Positions 7,128-15,337 are shown, counted from the stretch's first letter. The stretch: 17,244 bases of DNA from PHET01 sp038202795 (GCA_038202795.1 JBBREQ010000049.1:1-17244); one strand, 5' to 3'. Numbers and translations are program-made. The notes: generated by a model from the sequence alone, not told the origin.

Positions 7128-7942
7128 TGGAGTTCGTTCAGGCGGTCGTTTTGGGGGTCGTCCAGGGAGTGGCGGAGTTCCTCCCTATCTCCTCGTCAGG
7201 TCATCTGGTCATCATTCCCGCCGTGTTTGGGTGGACGGAGTTCGCCGGTAACGTTGCGTTTGACGTGTTGCTGCACCTGGGCACGCTGGTCGCCGTCGTC
7301 GCGTACTTCTGGCAGGACTTGTGGCGGATGCTGCTTGCAGCGTTCTCTTCAGATCCTGCGAAGGCATCGGACAAGCGTCTGGCATGGCTCGTGGTGATCG
7401 CAACATCTGTGACCGGCGTTATCGGTCTGGCCTTCAACGACTTCTTCGAGTCATTGTTCGAACGTGTGGTGTGGGTCGGCGTGTTCCTGATGATTACCTC
7501 GGTGATCCTAGTGCTCGCCGAGAAGCTCACGACCAAGCGGGAGCATGCTCCGGAGCGCATGTCGTGGGTTCAGGCGCTGGGCATCGGTCTCGCGCAAGGT
7601 GTAGCCATCATGCCCGGTATCTCTCGGTCGGGTGCGACCATTTCGGCCGGACTTGCTGCCGGGCTCGATCGCGAGCAGGCGGCGAGGTTCTCGTTTCTGC
7701 TATCGGCCCCCATAATCCTTCTGGCGAGCGTTAAGACCGCGTTCGACGCGTTCTCGAGCGGGGCGAACAGCCTTCCCGGTGTTGCGGTGTCCCTGGCCGG
7801 CTTCCTGGCGTCCGCGGTCGCCGGTTATCTGACGATCGCGTGGCTGCTCAACTATCTCAAGACCCGCTCGCTCTATCCGTTCGCGGTCTACACTGCACTG
7901 GTAGGTGCTGCAGTGGTTGTATGGCAGCTCGTGCTGGTCTAA
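7127..7942 (+). CDS. uppP: Undecaprenyl-diphosphate phosphatase (BacA family)
   Basis: This integral membrane enzyme removes a phosphate from undecaprenyl diphosphate, recycling the lipid carrier for peptidoglycan and other wall polymers; overexpression in other bacteria gives bacitracin resistance. The 271 residues and the hydrophobic pattern of about seven or eight membrane segments fit the family. Signatures are VVQGVAEFLPISSSGHL (11-27), containing the catalytic Glu17 and His26, and MPGISRSGATIS (162-173) with Arg167. The GTG start overlaps the rnj stop by one base (TAGTG) and GGAGG lies just upstream (about 7118-7122), so it is cotranscribed and probably coupled with rnj. The pairing with RNase J has no evident functional meaning beyond operon membership. 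Confidence 0.96.
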   Translation: MEFVQAVVLGVVQGVAEFLPISSSGHLVIIPAVFGWTEFAGNVAFDVLLHLGTLVAVVAYFWQDLWRMLLAAFSSDPAKASDKRLAWLVVIATSVTGVIGLAFNDFFESLFERVVWVGVFLMITSVILVLAEKLTTKREHAPERMSWVQALGIGLAQGVAIMPGISRSGATISAGLAAGLDREQAARFSFLLSAPIILLASVKTAFDAFSSGANSLPGVAVSLAGFLASAVAGYLTIAWLLNYLKTRSLYPFAVYTALVGAAVVVWQLVLV

Positions 7943-7955
7943 CGGAAGGGACGGC

Positions 7956-10190
7956 ATGGCGGCAGGTTCGGCACCCAAGAAATCGGCTTCAACGCGCGGC
8001 GCCAAGGGTGGCCGTGCTTCATCGCGCACGGATGCGAACTTCATGGACGATCGCTCGAAGCGTGACATCATCGGCGTCGTACTCTCGGCTGTGGCCGTAG
8101 CGTTGATGATCGCAGTCATGAGCACCCGGACGGGCGTTGTCGCACATGGCGTCGCCTGGGGACTGAAATCGGCATTCGGTGTCGGGGCATTCCTCATCCC
8201 GGTGGGCCTCCTGCTCTGGGGTGTCTCGTTCTTTGTGCGGGCTGAGATTCACGAGGGTCGGACAGGCATTGGCTTGGGCCTGTGCGTTCTCTCCCTCATC
8301 TCACTTGTCGCACTGAGTGCACCCGGAGGTGACTACCTCGGTTCGCGCGAGCTGGTCGCCCAGCACGGGGGGTATGTCGGCGGAGCCGTCGCCTGGACGT
8401 TGGCGACCCCCACCACGGCTGCCATTGCTGCCGTGTTGCTTGTGGGCGTGCTGCTCGTCGGCCTCGTCGTGACGGGACTCTCGATCTCGGGACTCGTCGA
8501 TCACCTGCGCGAGAAGTTCTCTTCAGGGGGCAAAGACAAGCCCTCGGCGCGGGCGAAGCGTGGTTCAATCGACCGAGCGGCACGCACGGCACCTATTGGT
8601 GCAAACGGAGATGCGAGCGCCAGCCCCAAAACGGTCGCACTGCCCCGGCGTGCGCGCGGTGCTGAGGATCCCGAACAGGCACGCAAGACGGTACCCACGC
8701 CTCGCACGGTGTCACCACGCGCGATGGAGGGGTTCGTGCTGCCGCCCATCGCGATGCTAACGCGCACGCCTGAGTCAGCCGCCAAGCACAAGGCCAGCGA
8801 TAACGAACTCCGTGTGACCGCTGGGGTGATCACAGAGACGCTCGCTACCTTCGACATCCCCGCCCGCGTGGTGAGCTGGATGGCAGGACCCACGGTCACT
8901 CTGTTCGAAGTCGAGATAGCCAAAGGCGTGAGGCTCAATCGCGTGACCGCTCTTGCCGATGATCTGGCGCTGTCGCTCGCCTCCTCTACCGTGCGGATCA
9001 TGGCCCCGATTCCCGGCAAAGCGCTGGTGGGGATCGAGGTGCCCAATGTTCGTCGCACCTCTGTGACGCTTGGTGACGTCATCGCCCCGGCCGGTGAAGG
9101 TGGACCGCTGGTTCTTGGAATCGGTAAGGATGTGTCCGGGCAAGGCGTGCTGGCCGATCTGGCCACGATGCCGCACCTGCTCCTGGGGGGCACGACCGGG
9201 TCGGGCAAGTCGGTCGCGATCAACGCGATGTTGATGAGCATCATCATGCGCTCGACACCCTCAGAAGTACGGCTGATTCTCATCGATCCGAAGCGCGTAG
9301 AGCTCTCTCTCTACAACGGCGTTCCCCACCTCTATGTTCCCGTGGTCACCGAGCCTAAGGAGGCAGCGAGCGCGCTTGCGTGGGCGGTCACCGAGATGGA
9401 GCGCCGCCTCAAGGTGCTCCAAGTCGCTGGAGCGCGCAATATCGGCGGGTACAACGCGATGGTTCAGGACGGCAAAGGACCTGAGGGCGCAGCCGAACTG
9501 CCGTACCTGGTCATCGTCATCGATGAGCTCGCAGACCTGATGATGGTAGCGGCCAAGGAAGTCGAGGATTCCATCTGTCGCATCGCGCAGTTGGCGCGAG
9601 CGGCGGGTATCCACCTTATCGTCGCGACGCAGCGTCCCGAAGCCAACGTCGTCACCGGACTCATCAAGGCCAACATCACCAACCGCATCGCCTTCAACGT
9701 GGCGAGCGCCATCGACAGCCGCGTAGTGCTCGATCAGCCCGGCGCCGAGAAGCTCGTGGGCTTGGGCGACATGCTGTTCTCCACACCGGCCTGGCCTAAA
9801 CCGAAGCGGATCCAGGGATGCTACGTCTCGGAACCTGAGATCGAAGCGATAGTCGAGCATCTGAAGTCTCAGTCAGAGCCCGACTATCATGAGGAGATCC
9901 TGCACCTCAAGGTCTCCTCGGTGGGCGGGGGAGTGGACTCGGGCGATGATGACGACCCGCTGCTGTGGGAGGCTGCCGACATCGTCGTCACCAGCGGGCT
10001 GGGGTCGACGTCAATGCTCCAGCGTCGCCTGAAGGTGGGCTACGCGCGGGCCGGTCGTATCATGGATATGCTCGAGTCCAAAGGAGTTGTCGGCCCACCG
10101 GACGGCAGCAAGCCCCGCGAAGTTCTGTGTGATGTAGAGGATCTCGAGTCGCTCAAGGTGTTCGAGCGAGAGGATCCGGAGGAGTACTGA
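7956..10190 (+). CDS. ftsK: DNA translocase FtsK/SpoIIIE
   Basis: It is a septum-anchored hexameric ATPase that pumps chromosomal DNA and promotes XerCD-dif dimer resolution during division. The 744 residues contain a basic N-terminus (1-36), four membrane segments (about 38-55, 68-93, 104-121, 142-176), a low-complexity linker (about 185-280), and the motor with Walker A GTTGSGKS (412-419), DPKRVEL (444-450) and Walker B VIDELAD (521-527). The C-terminal winged-helix gamma domain (about 668-725, with GSTSMLQRRLKVGYARAGR) reads orienting DNA sequences. The linker is short, more like SpoIIIE than E. coli FtsK. An upstream in-frame start at 7905 would sit inside uppP; ATG 7956 is chosen for GGAAGGG (7944-7950) five bases upstream. 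It starts 13 bases after uppP. Confidence 0.97.
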   Translation: MAAGSAPKKSASTRGAKGGRASSRTDANFMDDRSKRDIIGVVLSAVAVALMIAVMSTRTGVVAHGVAWGLKSAFGVGAFLIPVGLLLWGVSFFVRAEIHEGRTGIGLGLCVLSLISLVALSAPGGDYLGSRELVAQHGGYVGGAVAWTLATPTTAAIAAVLLVGVLLVGLVVTGLSISGLVDHLREKFSSGGKDKPSARAKRGSIDRAARTAPIGANGDASASPKTVALPRRARGAEDPEQARKTVPTPRTVSPRAMEGFVLPPIAMLTRTPESAAKHKASDNELRVTAGVITETLATFDIPARVVSWMAGPTVTLFEVEIAKGVRLNRVTALADDLALSLASSTVRIMAPIPGKALVGIEVPNVRRTSVTLGDVIAPAGEGGPLVLGIGKDVSGQGVLADLATMPHLLLGGTTGSGKSVAINAMLMSIIMRSTPSEVRLILIDPKRVELSLYNGVPHLYVPVVTEPKEAASALAWAVTEMERRLKVLQVAGARNIGGYNAMVQDGKGPEGAAELPYLVIVIDELADLMMVAAKEVEDSICRIAQLARAAGIHLIVATQRPEANVVTGLIKANITNRIAFNVASAIDSRVVLDQPGAEKLVGLGDMLFSTPAWPKPKRIQGCYVSEPEIEAIVEHLKSQSEPDYHEEILHLKVSSVGGGVDSGDDDDPLLWEAADIVVTSGLGSTSMLQRRLKVGYARAGRIMDMLESKGVVGPPDGSKPREVLCDVEDLESLKVFEREDPEEY

Positions 10191-10191
10191 C

Positions 10192-10944
10192 ATGGGCAAA
10201 CTGGGTGACACTCTCAGAGAGCGGCGCATCGCACTTGGACTGACGCTCGATCAGGCAGAGGCGGGCACACGAATCCGCGCGCGCCTGATCCGCGCGCTTG
10301 AGGACGGCGACTATGCTCGCCTGCCCAATCCAGGCTACGTACGCGGCTACGTCTCAAGTTACGCGCGCTTCCTCGAGTTGGACTCGGTGACACTTCTCAA
10401 CCTCTACAAGTCCGAGACGGGCGCCGGCCGCTTTCATGAGATCAACTTGGTTCAAGCTGAAGTGGCCGTGCCCCACCGCACACAGCAACACGCGATTCCT
10501 GCGCGGACGGCCATCGTCGTTGTCCTTGTGCTGGCCCTGCTCTCCCTGTCGGTGTGGGCAGTGGCACGCATCTGGAGCGGTCCCGAAGCCCCGCTGCCGG
10601 AACCGTCTCCGCTGATCGAAAGCGGACAGCTCACTGAACCTGATACAGCGACTGCCGTCGTGAAGCCGGGTTCAAGACCCGCCGTCGAGCTTCAACCTTT
10701 CACCATGGTGGTCAAGGTGGATAGTTCGGGTGCTTCGTGGCTCAACATCACCGTGGACGGGAAAAAGGCGTACGAGGGGACGCTCACCGGCGGTCAGAGC
10801 AAGTCCTTTGAGGTAGCCAAGCAGGCGAAGGTCGTTGTGGGCAAGCCCTCAGTGGTGACGGTCACCCGTGATGACAAGCGCGTCACCATTCCGAGGAGTG
10901 GGTCGACGCCGTCGGTCACCCTCAAAGCAGAACCAATCGAGTAG
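10192..10944 (+). CDS. rodZ: RodZ-like membrane protein (HTH_25, one TM, DUF4115)
   Basis: The 250-residue protein has a cytoplasmic Xre-like helix-turn-helix (about 1-70, GDTLRERRIALGLTLDQAE), a basic linker, one membrane segment (about 105-127, AIVVVLVLALLSLSVWAV) and an extracytoplasmic beta-rich domain (about 170-250, SWLNITVDGKKAYEGTLTGG) of the DUF4115 kind. This is the architecture of RodZ, which links MreB to the elongation machinery; the HTH in RodZ binds MreB rather than DNA. No mreB is in the window, so the cell-shape role is inferred from architecture. It starts one base after the ftsK stop, with GGAGGAG about 9 bases before the ATG. B. subtilis ymfM, the RodZ homologue, is also close to spoIIIE and pgsA. 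Confidence 0.9.
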   Translation: MGKLGDTLRERRIALGLTLDQAEAGTRIRARLIRALEDGDYARLPNPGYVRGYVSSYARFLELDSVTLLNLYKSETGAGRFHEINLVQAEVAVPHRTQQHAIPARTAIVVVLVLALLSLSVWAVARIWSGPEAPLPEPSPLIESGQLTEPDTATAVVKPGSRPAVELQPFTMVVKVDSSGASWLNITVDGKKAYEGTLTGGQSKSFEVAKQAKVVVGKPSVVTVTRDDKRVTIPRSGSTPSVTLKAEPIE

Positions 10945-10969
10945 CACGACGCGAAAGGGGCATTTCCCT

Positions 10970-11467
10970 ATGGCCAAGGATAGTAGCTTCGACGTGGTCT
11001 CAGAGGTCGACTTGCAGGAGGTCGATAACGCGTATCAGCAGGCGTCCAAGGAACTCGTTCAGCGCTACGACCTGAAGGACTCAGGTGCCACGCTGGAGTT
11101 CAGCAAGTCCGAGAAGACCTTCAGTCTCTCCGCGCCGAGTGATTTCGTGGGGGGGCAGGTCAAAGATGTGCTCAACTCCAAACTGGTCAAGAGGCATATC
11201 GACCTGAAGGCGGTCTTGTGGAGTGCGCCCCAGGCGGCCACCGGCGGTACGGTTCGCTACACCGGCACCCTGGTGATGGGCATCGAGACCGATCTCGCCA
11301 AGAAGATCAACAAGGAGATCCGAGACCAGAAGTTCAAGGTCAAGGTGCAGATCGAGGGGGACAAGCTCAGGGTGTCTGGTGCGGTCCGTGACGAGCTGCA
11401 AGCTGTCATCGCATTCCTGAAGGACAAGGACTATGGTATCCCGCTGCAGTTCACGAACTACCGTTAG
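10970..11467 (+). CDS. YajQ family nucleotide-binding protein
   Basis: The 165 residues match the YajQ family (DUF520) throughout: the start SSFDVVSEVDLQEVDNAYQQ, the RYDLKDSGATLEFSKSEKTF region (about 32-51), GTLVMGIETDLAKKINKEIRD (about 100-120), and the end DKDYGIPLQFTNYR. The fold is two ferredoxin-like alpha/beta domains. Family members bind nucleotides or tRNA, and the Xanthomonas protein binds cyclic di-GMP and affects transcription; whether that holds here is unknown. The frame is open upstream into rodZ, but ATG 10970 is clearly right: it has GAAAGGGG (10953-10960) 9 bases before it and begins at the family's conserved N-terminus. It lies 25 bases after rodZ and three bases before rimO. 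Confidence 0.94.
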   Translation: MAKDSSFDVVSEVDLQEVDNAYQQASKELVQRYDLKDSGATLEFSKSEKTFSLSAPSDFVGGQVKDVLNSKLVKRHIDLKAVLWSAPQAATGGTVRYTGTLVMGIETDLAKKINKEIRDQKFKVKVQIEGDKLRVSGAVRDELQAVIAFLKDKDYGIPLQFTNYR

Positions 11468-11470
11468 CGG

Positions 11471-12781
11471 GTGGCGGGCGTGAGCGCTGGGCTTCGCGTT
11501 GCGTTCCTGACGCTCGGGTGTCCTAAAAACGAAGTGGACACCGACTCGATGAGTGCTCGCGTCAGCGCTTCATCGTTCTCGGTGGTAGCCGATCTGGATG
11601 ATGCGGACGTCGTGGTGGTCAACACGTGCGCCTTCATTCAAGAGGCCACTGAGGAGTCTGTTGCGACCGTGCTGGAAGTCATCACCAGGTGGGTGCCCGA
11701 AGCGCAGAATCGACGAGTAGTGGTAGCCGGTTGCATGCCAAGCCGCTACGGCGTCGAGTTGGTGAAGTCGATGCCCGAGGTCAACTCATTCGTTCCGGTG
11801 TCAGATGAGAGCGAGATCGTCTCGGCCATTGAGAGAGCAACGGGTGTGTCAGCGGGCGGGACTCCGCAACGGGCTTCTCGCCGTACCGTCGAGGGAGTCT
11901 CGGCGTACCTGAAGATCTCGGACGGCTGCCACAGGTCATGCGCCTACTGCACCATACCTTCGATTCGCGGACCCTACCGCAGCCGGCCTTTGAGCGAGAT
12001 AGTGGAGGAGGCCGAGGAGCTGGTATCGCTGGGCGCGCGCGAGATAGTGCTCATCGGACAGGACATCACCGCGTACGGGCGTGACCGAGACGAGGGCGTG
12101 GTGCTGGCCGACGTCGTCGGTGCGGTTGCTTCGGTTCCCGGAGTCGCCTGGCTGCGCTTGATGTACGTGCAACCGGATGGCATCACCGACGAACTGCTCG
12201 CCGTGATGGCTCGACACGACAATGTGGTTCGGTATCTGGATATTCCTTTGCAGCACGCCAGCCGGACGGTGTTGCGGGCGATGCGGCGGTCGGGCGATTC
12301 TGACTCGTACCTTGCACTTCTTGAACGGATTCGCCGTGCGTTGCCGGATGTTGCGCTTCGCACCACGCTTATCGCGGGTTTTCCCGGTGAGACGCGGCGA
12401 GATGTAGCCGAGCTGCAACGATTCGTCGAAGCAGCGCAGTTTGACTACGTCGGCGTGTTCGCGTATTCACCCGAGGAGGGAACCGAAGCAGCGGGGCTTG
12501 CTGGCCAGGTTCCCTTGAGGACCCGACGAGCGCGGGCACAGCGCCTCCGCGACCGCGCTGACGTCATCGGTTTCGACCGCGCGGCTGCGCGGGTGGGTGA
12601 TACGATCGAGGTTCTCGTCGAGGGCGTCGACGAGGACGAGGGGTTCATAGTCGGACGATGGCGAGGCCAGGCCCCCGAGATTGACGGGCTTGTCGTGCTG
12701 GATCGTGGTGATACCGGACAGGTAACGCGAGCCGTGGTCGTGGACTCTGTGGGCTACGACTTGGAAGTAGAGGTGCGCTGA
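11471..12781 (+). CDS. rimO: Ribosomal protein S12 methylthiotransferase RimO
   Basis: This radical SAM enzyme adds a methylthio group to an aspartate of ribosomal protein S12. The 436 residues show the three MTTase domains. The N-terminal UPF0004 domain supplies a 4Fe-4S site through Cys17 (TLGCPKNEVD), Cys53 (NTCAFI) and Cys88 (AGCMPSRY). The radical SAM domain has CxxxCxxC at Cys153, Cys157 and Cys160 (DGCHRSCAYCTIP). A C-terminal TRAM domain spans about 372-436. The LGCPKNxVD form, rather than LGCxxNxxE, and the short TRAM region favour RimO over MiaB or MtaB. GTG 11471 is used, three bases after the yajQ stop; GTG 11480 is an equally possible start because neither has a clear ribosome-binding site. 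The stop overlaps the pgsA start by one base. Confidence 0.94.
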   Translation: MAGVSAGLRVAFLTLGCPKNEVDTDSMSARVSASSFSVVADLDDADVVVVNTCAFIQEATEESVATVLEVITRWVPEAQNRRVVVAGCMPSRYGVELVKSMPEVNSFVPVSDESEIVSAIERATGVSAGGTPQRASRRTVEGVSAYLKISDGCHRSCAYCTIPSIRGPYRSRPLSEIVEEAEELVSLGAREIVLIGQDITAYGRDRDEGVVLADVVGAVASVPGVAWLRLMYVQPDGITDELLAVMARHDNVVRYLDIPLQHASRTVLRAMRRSGDSDSYLALLERIRRALPDVALRTTLIAGFPGETRRDVAELQRFVEAAQFDYVGVFAYSPEEGTEAAGLAGQVPLRTRRARAQRLRDRADVIGFDRAAARVGDTIEVLVEGVDEDEGFIVGRWRGQAPEIDGLVVLDRGDTGQVTRAVVVDSVGYDLEVEVR

Positions 12782-13458
12782 TGTCTCCTGATGAGAAGGG
12801 ACTTAACCCGGCGAATACCGTCACGCTGATGAGGATGGTGCTCATCCCTGTGTTTCTGCTGATCCTTCTCGGCGATTGGCCGACGTGGCTTGGTGCTACG
12901 GGTCTATTGGCTCAGTTGCAGCCTTGGATCGCTGCGGCGGTCTTCGGGCTGCTCGCAGCGACAGACGGCGTGGACGGGTATCTCGCCCGCTCGCGCAATG
13001 AGATCACGACGTTCGGCAAGTTCCTCGATCCGCTGGCCGACAAGCTGTTGGTGACAGCCGCCCTTCTGGCGCTGGTAGAGCTTGATGTGCTGCCGGCGTG
13101 GATCGCCTTCGTGATCATCGCGCGCGAATTCATCGTGAGCGGTCTGCGGATGGTGGCTTCTGCCGAGGGCGTTGTCATCGCCGCCTCCTGGTACGGGAAG
13201 CTCAAGACCGTGGTGCAGATCATCGCGATCCTTCTGTTTCTGATCAAGGACTCGGTCCTGCTCTTGCAGCTGGGTGATCCCGCTCAGGCGTTTATTCAGG
13301 CGGTTTCGTGGGCAGTCATGGGCGCTGCGCTCGTGCTGACCATCCTATCCATGATCGAGTACTTCAGGCACGCAGCCGACGTCCTTGTAGGTCCCTGGTC
13401 GCGAGGCGATGGTTCATCGGGGGACGCCGAGGGTGCGGGGAGCGGCTCAACTCGATGA
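12781..13458 (+). CDS. pgsA: CDP-diacylglycerol-glycerol-3-phosphate 3-phosphatidyltransferase
   Basis: It makes phosphatidylglycerol phosphate from CDP-diacylglycerol and glycerol 3-phosphate at the membrane, the first committed step to phosphatidylglycerol and cardiolipin. The CDP-alcohol phosphotransferase motif is complete: Asp62, Asp65-Gly66, Ala69-Arg70, Gly79, Asp83 and Asp87 (DGVDGYLAR, then GKFLDPLAD). The N-terminus NPANTVTLMRMVLIPVF is typical for PgsA. Several hydrophobic segments are visible, and the last 25 or so residues are a polar Gly/Ser/Asp tail. At 225 residues it is a little longer than the usual 180-200 because of that tail. Other CDP-alcohol transferases share the core, but the context next to cinA and recA supports PgsA. 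The ATG overlaps the rimO stop (TGATG), and the end overlaps cinA (ATGA). Confidence 0.93.
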   Translation: MSPDEKGLNPANTVTLMRMVLIPVFLLILLGDWPTWLGATGLLAQLQPWIAAAVFGLLAATDGVDGYLARSRNEITTFGKFLDPLADKLLVTAALLALVELDVLPAWIAFVIIAREFIVSGLRMVASAEGVVIAASWYGKLKTVVQIIAILLFLIKDSVLLLQLGDPAQAFIQAVSWAVMGAALVLTILSMIEYFRHAADVLVGPWSRGDGSSGDAEGAGSGSTR

Positions 13459-14675
13459 GGCCCGCAGCCATTGTCACGGTCGGGTCCGAACTGACTGCCG
13501 GTCTGCGGCTCGACACCAATACCGCTGAAGTCGCTCGCGCACTCGCGCCGCGCGGGTACGAGGTCATCGAGGCGCTGAGTGTCGCGGATGATATCGAGGT
13601 CCTCAGCACTGCGATAGCCCGGCTCTGCGCTACATGCGAACTCGTGGTCACCACTGGTGGCCTGGGTCCTACGCACGATGACGTGACGCGTGAAGCTGTC
13701 GCGCGGGCCTCTGGTCGAGAACTGGTGCTCGATGAGCGGCTGGTCGAGCGTCTGAAGCCCGTACAAGCACGACACACCGACCCCCGTGCTGCCGAGCAGG
13801 TCCTCGTGCAAGCACAGGTATTCCAGGATGCTCGAATCATCGCAGCGACGACGGGTACGGCGCCGGGCCTGGTCATGACGGTCGATGCGGCGACGCTCGT
13901 TCTGTTGCCCGGTCCGCCTGCCGAGATGCGACCGATGCTGCAGTCGTTCATTGAGAGTCTGCCACGCCAGAGTGCGGATCCGCACGAACTTGGCGTTGCC
14001 GGGATGTCTGAGTCAGACGTACAGGTCATCGCGCAAGAGGCCTTGGCCGGGTTCGAGCGAGTGGGGTTCACCGTTCTTGCTCGGCCCGGTGATGTCCGGG
14101 TGCTCCTGTTGGATCGTGGATGTGGCGCTTCTCTGCTGGGGCAAGCCGCTGCGGCAGTTGGTGATGCACTCGGCGACACCGTGTATTCACGCGTTGGGGA
14201 GACCCACTCCCAGGCAGTCGTTGCTGCGGCTGTGGCGCGTTCACTCAGCCTAGCGGTCGCCGAGTCGTGCACGGGCGGGATGGTGGCTGCCTCACTAACA
14301 GATGTTCCGGGAGCTTCCTTGGTCGTACGCGGCGGCGTGGTCGCCTACGACAATGCCGCCAAGGTAGGCCTTCTTGGCGTTGACGCGTCGCTGCTCGCGC
14401 GCTATGGGGCGGTCAGCGAACACTGTGCTCTCGCGATGGCCGAAGGCGCGCGCGTCCGGCTCGCCGCAGACATCGCCGTGTCGGTCACCGGCGTTGCGGG
14501 CCCATCCGGCGGCACGCCCGACAAACCGGTAGGGCTGGTCTGGTTCGGCGTCGCGGACAGGCAGGGTGCGCGCGCGGTCGCCCGGTCGTTTCCGCCAACC
14601 AGCCGGGAGGCCATACGGGCTCGAGCCACCTCGGTGGCCCTCGAGCTGTTCCGACGGGCTGTGCTCGACGGGTGA
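13455..14675 (+). CDS. cinA: CinA family protein: MoCF-like domain plus nicotinamide-nucleotide amidase (PncC) domain
   Basis: The 406 residues contain both halves of full-length CinA. The N-terminal MoCF-like (COG1058) domain, about 1-165, has GSELTAGLRLDTN (10-22) and TTGGLGPTHDDVT (66-78); in characterised homologues this domain hydrolyses ADP-ribose. The C-terminal COG1546 domain, about 255-400, has AESCTGG (269-275) and VTGVAGPSGGTPDKPVG (344-360), and deamidates nicotinamide mononucleotide in the pyridine nucleotide salvage cycle. A joining region lies between. The name comes from competence induction in streptococci, where cinA and recA are cotranscribed; here thpR lies between them and recA has its own promoter. 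ATG 13455 overlaps the pgsA stop by four bases (ATGA), implying coupled translation. An in-frame upstream extension into pgsA is not supported. Confidence 0.95.
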   Translation: MRPAAIVTVGSELTAGLRLDTNTAEVARALAPRGYEVIEALSVADDIEVLSTAIARLCATCELVVTTGGLGPTHDDVTREAVARASGRELVLDERLVERLKPVQARHTDPRAAEQVLVQAQVFQDARIIAATTGTAPGLVMTVDAATLVLLPGPPAEMRPMLQSFIESLPRQSADPHELGVAGMSESDVQVIAQEALAGFERVGFTVLARPGDVRVLLLDRGCGASLLGQAAAAVGDALGDTVYSRVGETHSQAVVAAAVARSLSLAVAESCTGGMVAASLTDVPGASLVVRGGVVAYDNAAKVGLLGVDASLLARYGAVSEHCALAMAEGARVRLAADIAVSVTGVAGPSGGTPDKPVGLVWFGVADRQGARAVARSFPPTSREAIRARATSVALELFRRAVLDG

Positions 14676-15253
14676 GCTGCTTGCGCTGCTTCGTGGGGCT
14701 TGCTCTACCCGAGCCCGCCGCCGCTGCTCTTGTGCGCTGCAAGGCGGTGATCTGCGAGCGCGACGCTTCGTGGGCTGACCAGAAGTGGGTGCCTCCGCAG
14801 AACCTGCACGTGACGATCGCGTTTCTGGGTGCCATCGACAGCGAGCAGGTTCCGGGTATCTCACGTGCGCTGTCAGCCTGCGCATCGAGCGTGGACGGTC
14901 TGGGCCTGCGTTTCACGAGGCTTGAGGCGGCACCGCGGGTCAAGAGAGCGTCGGTCCTCTGGGCGCGTGTCGAAGATGACGGTACGGCTGCACGTTTGGC
15001 TACGGCGATGGGGGAGTGGCTGGCTCCGTACGACATCGCACGCGACATACGGCCGTTCGTCCCGCACGTGACCCTCGTTCGCGCCCGCCGACCGATGCAT
15101 GCCCCCGAGTCGCTTGCCCAGGCGTACGCTGACTCGTCACTCGAATGCATCACGGTGTCAGACCCCCCGATTACGCTGTTCTCGAGTCGACTGACCAAAA
15201 CAGGTCCTGTCTACGAGAAGCTCGCGTCGTTCGGCTCTAAGGGTGTGCTGTAG
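14672..15253 (+). CDS. thpR: 2H phosphoesterase family protein, RNA 2',3'-cyclic phosphodiesterase ThpR (LigT)
   Basis: The 193 residues carry the two tetrapeptide HxT motifs that define 2H phosphoesterases: HVTI (His46-Thr48) and HVTL (His132-Thr134). Flanking sequence is of the ThpR type: RCFVGLALPE near the start, KWVPPQNLHVTIAFLG, and RPFVPHVTLVRARR. Family members hydrolyse 2',3'-cyclic phosphate RNA ends to 2'-phosphates, and the E. coli enzyme also joins and cleaves 2'-5' RNA linkages; the physiological substrate is usually unknown. The GTG start overlaps the cinA stop by four bases (GTGA), so translation is probably coupled. It is the last gene before the recA promoter; no good terminator follows it. 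Confidence 0.92.
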   Translation: MSCLRCFVGLALPEPAAAALVRCKAVICERDASWADQKWVPPQNLHVTIAFLGAIDSEQVPGISRALSACASSVDGLGLRFTRLEAAPRVKRASVLWARVEDDGTAARLATAMGEWLAPYDIARDIRPFVPHVTLVRARRPMHAPESLAQAYADSSLECITVSDPPITLFSSRLTKTGPVYEKLASFGSKGVL

Positions 15254-15308
15254 GTGAGTGGCACTCCGGGCTAGTGCGCCGCAGTAGTCGGGGGGTCTGA
15301 AGAGGACG

Positions 15309-15337
15309 TTGACATCGAACAGGTGTTCGTGTAGGGT
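15309..15337 (+). promoter_or_regulatory. recA promoter (sigma70/SigA type)
   Basis: TTGACA (15309-15314) is a perfect -35 hexamer, spaced 17 bases from TAGGGT (15332-15337), a usable -10 hexamer. It lies 52-80 bases before the recA ATG, in the 135-base gap after thpR. The SOS box occupies nearly the whole spacer. The rest of this gap holds nothing else I can call. Confidence 0.85.
15316..15329 (+). promoter_or_regulatory. LexA (SOS) operator in the recA promoter
   Basis: CGAACAGGTGTTCG is a 14-base inverted repeat that fits the Gram-positive/actinobacterial LexA box CGAAC-N4-GTTCG exactly. It starts two bases after the -35 and ends three bases before the -10, where a bound repressor would block RNA polymerase. 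recA, and through it recX, is therefore predicted to be induced by DNA damage. lexA itself is not in the window. Confidence 0.9.

Noticed and set aside
7453..7467. Second LexA-box-like sequence (CGAAC half-site) in uppP
   Set aside because: Only one half matches, it is inside a coding region, and no promoter is near.
12793..12800. GAGAAGGG on the + strand, matching the B. subtilis SpoIIIE recognition sequence
   Set aside because: A single 8-base match within pgsA is expected by chance. Genome-wide strand skew would be needed to call it an orienting sequence for FtsK.
15261..15277. Possible terminator after thpR (GCACT-N7-AGTGC)
   Set aside because: The stem is only five pairs, with no T-tract after it.
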